This document shows, piece after piece, positions 61,755 to 64,000 of a DNA stretch of 64,000 nt. This DNA comes from Lachnospiraceae bacterium UBA5895 (lineage in GTDB: Bacteria > Bacillota > Clostridia > Lachnospirales > Lachnospiraceae), in assembly GCA_002431915.1 (NCBI GenBank), contig DJEP01000026.1, forward strand, positions 1,992 to 65,991, read 5' to 3'. Position 1 is the stretch's first letter. Each line of letters opens with the position of its first letter. The translations under genes and the position numbers were made by a program. Below the pieces are notes generated by a model. It searched no databases. It saw only the letters and a program-made list of their open reading frames with translations, and was not told the origin of the DNA.

Positions 61755-62405
61755 CTATCTGTAATAAGATGTCTTCTTCTCCAGGTATTCCATGAAGGAT
61801 GCCACGACGAGATTGAAGATATAGTAGAACACACCTGCGGCTAACAGCGGAACCACACTGGTCTGTGCGGCTCCGATCTGCTTCGCCACCGTGAACATCT
61901 CCGCGATGGAGATGGTAAATGCCATAGAAGTATCCTTAACTAACGTAATGGTCTCATTGGTCACCGGCGGAAGAACCCGCTTCACCACCTGCGGCAGAAT
62001 AATCTTTACGAAGGTCTGTGCCTTACTGTAGCCCAGCACCTGCGCTGCCTCGTACTGCCCCACCGGAATGGATTCGATACCCGCACGGTAGATCTCTGCG
62101 AAATATGCCGCATAATTGATCACGAATGCCACGATCACCGCCGGGAAACGATACCCCGTCCCCACCTGCATGCGGAACACATAAAAAGGGGCGAAATACA
62201 CCACGATGATCTGTAACATCAGAGGGGTTCCTCTCATGATGGATATGTATATTTTGGAAATAATCCGGATCACCTTACATCCCGACATTCTTCCGAAGGC
62301 TACAATCAACCCCAGAGGAAGGGAGAATAAAAGGGTCAGTACAAATATTTCCACCGTTATCAGAAAGCCCTCTGCCAGCTGGGCACACATGGTCAGCAAA
62401 CTCAT
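61755..62405 (-). CDS. Polar amino-acid ABC transporter permease
   Basis: A 216-residue HisM/GlnP-type permease with about five helices. The His/Glu/Gln permease signature is seen in ISIMRGTPLMLQIIVVYFAP and GIESIPVGQYEAAQVLGYSK. It probably works as a homodimer since a single permease gene is present. Confidence 0.94.
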   Translation of the reverse strand: MSLLTMCAQLAEGFLITVEIFVLTLLFSLPLGLIVAFGRMSGCKVIRIISKIYISIMRGTPLMLQIIVVYFAPFYVFRMQVGTGYRFPAVIVAFVINYAAYFAEIYRAGIESIPVGQYEAAQVLGYSKAQTFVKIILPQVVKRVLPPVTNETITLVKDTSMAFTISIAEMFTVAKQIGAAQTSVVPLLAAGVFYYIFNLVVASFMEYLEKKTSYYR

Positions 62406-62453
62406 GAAATCTACTCCTTAACTCACTCAACCCACTTTACGATTTGCGGTTGA

Positions 62454-63254
62454 TTATTTACCGAGGCAGACACTGTCGGTCAGTCCCCATTTTTCAGCGA
62501 TCTGTGTGAAGGTACCGTCTGCTGCCATCTCATCCAGTGTCTTCTGTACGGTATCTCTTAACTCATCGTTGCCCTTTAAGAAGCCTACGGCATACTGCTC
62601 TACTGCCAGCTTGTTGTCCTCGCCCTGTAACATAACAAACTTCCCTGCTTCTCTCTGATCGATCTGGTACTGTGCCACACCGATGTCAATAGCCACAGCG
62701 TCTACCGCGCCCTGCTCCAGATCCATGAAAGCCGTGTTGTAATCCGCATATTCAATCAGCTGCGCAAAGGAATCGCGAAGTGCGATATTGTCTGCGTTCT
62801 CTTCGTCATTGAGTGCAGCCAGTGCGGAAGAATCCTTCTGTACCGCTACGACCTTGCCTGCCAGTTCTTCCTTATTCTGTACACCGGAAGCGGATGCTAC
62901 GACGAATACCTGGCTGTTGTCAATGTAGGGCTCTGTCCAGGTGTAGGCATCCTCTCTGCCGTTCATGGTGAAACCGTTCCAAATACAGTCAATGGCTCCG
63001 GAGGAAAGTTCCATATCCTTGGCATCCCAGTCGATAGGCTGCTTTACCAGTTCCCACCCCTGTCTCTTACATACTTCCGCTGCCAGATCCAGGTCAAAGC
63101 CTACATATTCTCCACTGTCATCACGATATCCGTAAGGGGGAAACTCCGCATCGAAACCTACGGTAAATGATTTCTCAGATCCTTTAGAACCACAGCCGGT
63201 AAGAACACCTGCTGCCATGCTGATTGCCAGTAATGCCACTAATACTCTTTTCAT
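62454..63254 (-). CDS. Amino-acid ABC transporter substrate-binding lipoprotein
   Basis: A 266-residue binding protein (SBP_bac_3). The signal peptide ends at lipobox LTGC with Cys21. The fold opens with FTVGFDAEFPPYGYRDDSGE and YVGFDLDLAAEVCKR, typical of polar amino-acid binders. The start at 63254 has GGAGG 7 nt upstream. The substrate could be cystine, glutamine or another polar amino acid; the sequence does not decide. Confidence 0.94.
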   Translation of the reverse strand: MKRVLVALLAISMAAGVLTGCGSKGSEKSFTVGFDAEFPPYGYRDDSGEYVGFDLDLAAEVCKRQGWELVKQPIDWDAKDMELSSGAIDCIWNGFTMNGREDAYTWTEPYIDNSQVFVVASASGVQNKEELAGKVVAVQKDSSALAALNDEENADNIALRDSFAQLIEYADYNTAFMDLEQGAVDAVAIDIGVAQYQIDQREAGKFVMLQGEDNKLAVEQYAVGFLKGNDELRDTVQKTLDEMAADGTFTQIAEKWGLTDSVCLGK

Positions 63255-63349
63255 AATACATCCTCCCGTCTTGTCACTCATATACTTTAGTATGGTAAAT
63301 CGCTAACACGGTGTCATAGTAACACAACGAGAGGGGTCTTGTCAATTCT

Positions 63350-64000
63350 TTATCGGTCGTAACGCTCCACCATAGAGAGGATCTCCTGCGCGTATTTCGG
63401 ATACAGCGCCGCCACTTCTTTTACTTCATTGCGGGCACTCTCCGCCACTTCCTGATTATAATCCATCTGTTTGCGGAGCGCCTGTCTTCTCTGGATCAGT
63501 TCATGGCGGATTTCCACCATCTCGCGTTTATCCAAAAGTGCCGCTGTCTGACCGATCCACCGCTCCGGCATCTGCACGCGGTAGTTCGACAGCTGTTCCA
63601 CCAATTGTTTCTGATAATACTCTGTCTTCGCTTCCGCTTCCGCGAACTGCTTGCGCTCTTCCTTTTCATCCTGGTACATTTTCCAGCGTTTCTCCAGCTT
63701 TGCCGCACTGTCCGTATTGTATTTCAGATAGAGATATTCCATCAGCTGACAGTTGTTCACATAGCGGATTTTGACCTTATTCTGCAGTTGGATGATCTTG
63801 TTGATGGTCTTCTCCACCCGCTGCAGTTCCCGTCCGGCATCCATATATTTGATGCAGACATAGGAAATCGCCACGGCACCCGCTCCCACTGCCAGAAACA
63901 GTCCCACATAGACATCCATCTCAAATCCGAACTGTAAGATTGCCAGCATGATCACACACACCACCAGTGCCGTAAAAAATATCACCGCCATCCCTCTCTG
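63350..64000 (-). CDS. Membrane protein with coiled coil, unknown, cut by the window edge
   Basis: At least 213 residues. Two adjacent membrane helices (FFTALVVCVIMLAILQFG; VGLFLAVGAGAVAISYVCIK) are followed by a long charged helical region with Glu/Lys/Gln heptads (for example EKEERKQFAEAEAKTEYYQK). The frame is open beyond the ATG at 63991 and has no clear ribosome binding site there, so the true start probably lies outside the window. No family is recognised. Confidence 0.7.
   Translation of the reverse strand, partial: QRGMAVIFFTALVVCVIMLAILQFGFEMDVYVGLFLAVGAGAVAISYVCIKYMDAGRELQRVEKTINKIIQLQNKVKIRYVNNCQLMEYLYLKYNTDSAAKLEKRWKMYQDEKEERKQFAEAEAKTEYYQKQLVEQLSNYRVQMPERWIGQTAALLDKREMVEIRHELIQRRQALRKQMDYNQEVAESARNEVKEVAALYPKYAQEILSMVERYDR

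Overview
The window reads as chromosomal DNA of a spore-forming, Gram-positive member of the Clostridia, most likely Lachnospiraceae. The evidence is mid-range base composition, strong AGGAGG-type ribosome binding sites, sporulation genes (spoIIGA, sigE, sigG, ylmC), a SCIFF peptide/radical-SAM maturase pair beside a fused SecDF, a PASTA-domain kinase, and an ABC-linked starch locus. No rRNA, tRNA, CRISPR array or complete insertion sequence was seen. Almost every gene is on the minus strand. The plus-strand exceptions are sigG, a decayed membrane-protein remnant, an Rpn-type nuclease, and a CNNM/HlyC-like protein with a small membrane protein.

Layout in plus-strand order. 0.2-2.4 kb: a small unknown protein, nrdR, ylmC and an inverted sigG with a sigma-F-like promoter. 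2.4-5.8 kb: accessory genes (AlbA/Schlafen regulator, decayed KAP ATPase, frameshifted neighbour, VanZ-like protein, small conserved protein). 5.9-13.7 kb: sigE-spoIIGA directly next to a shortened division cluster (two class B PBPs, ftsL, rsmH, mraZ). The mraY-ftsZ interior usual in relatives is absent. 14-21.4 kb: lgt, ychF, an amidase, a chemoreceptor, telA and xpaC. 21.4-33.7 kb: a housekeeping run transcribed in the order murE, priA, def, fmt, yugP, rsmB, rlmN, prpC, prkC, rsgA. 33.8-38 kb: membrane-protein remnant, yitT-like gene, two tandem candidate small RNAs, recJ, rpn-like nuclease. 38-45.6 kb: maltodextrin/starch operon (CBM26 surface protein, ABC transporter, GH13 enzyme, LacI regulator). 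45.6-50.2 kb: secDF, scfB, scfA and a TIGR04086 membrane protein. 50.3-53.5 kb: CNNM/HlyC protein, HAD phosphatase, LysR regulator. 53.8-60.7 kb: purine genes purA, a purF-like paralogue, purB, purF, purC. 61-63.3 kb: an amino-acid ABC transporter, then an unknown coiled-coil membrane protein cut by the window edge.

SpoIIGA would process pro-sigma-E, and sigma-G acts later in the forespore. MraZ probably represses its own operon through four 10-bp repeats. PrkC and PrpC form a kinase/phosphatase pair. The starch proteins bind, import and cleave alpha-glucans under LacI control. ScfB would install thioether cross-links in ScfA.

The least-explained signals are non-coding. One is a 68-bp sequence present twice upstream of the yitT-like gene, each copy followed by a different intrinsic terminator, which reads on the minus strand as two C-rich small RNAs. 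The second is a family of at least four intergenic palindromic repeats ending in AACTATTCAG/CTGAATAGTT. The third is a terminator hairpin that contains the ribosome binding site of the downstream PBP gene.
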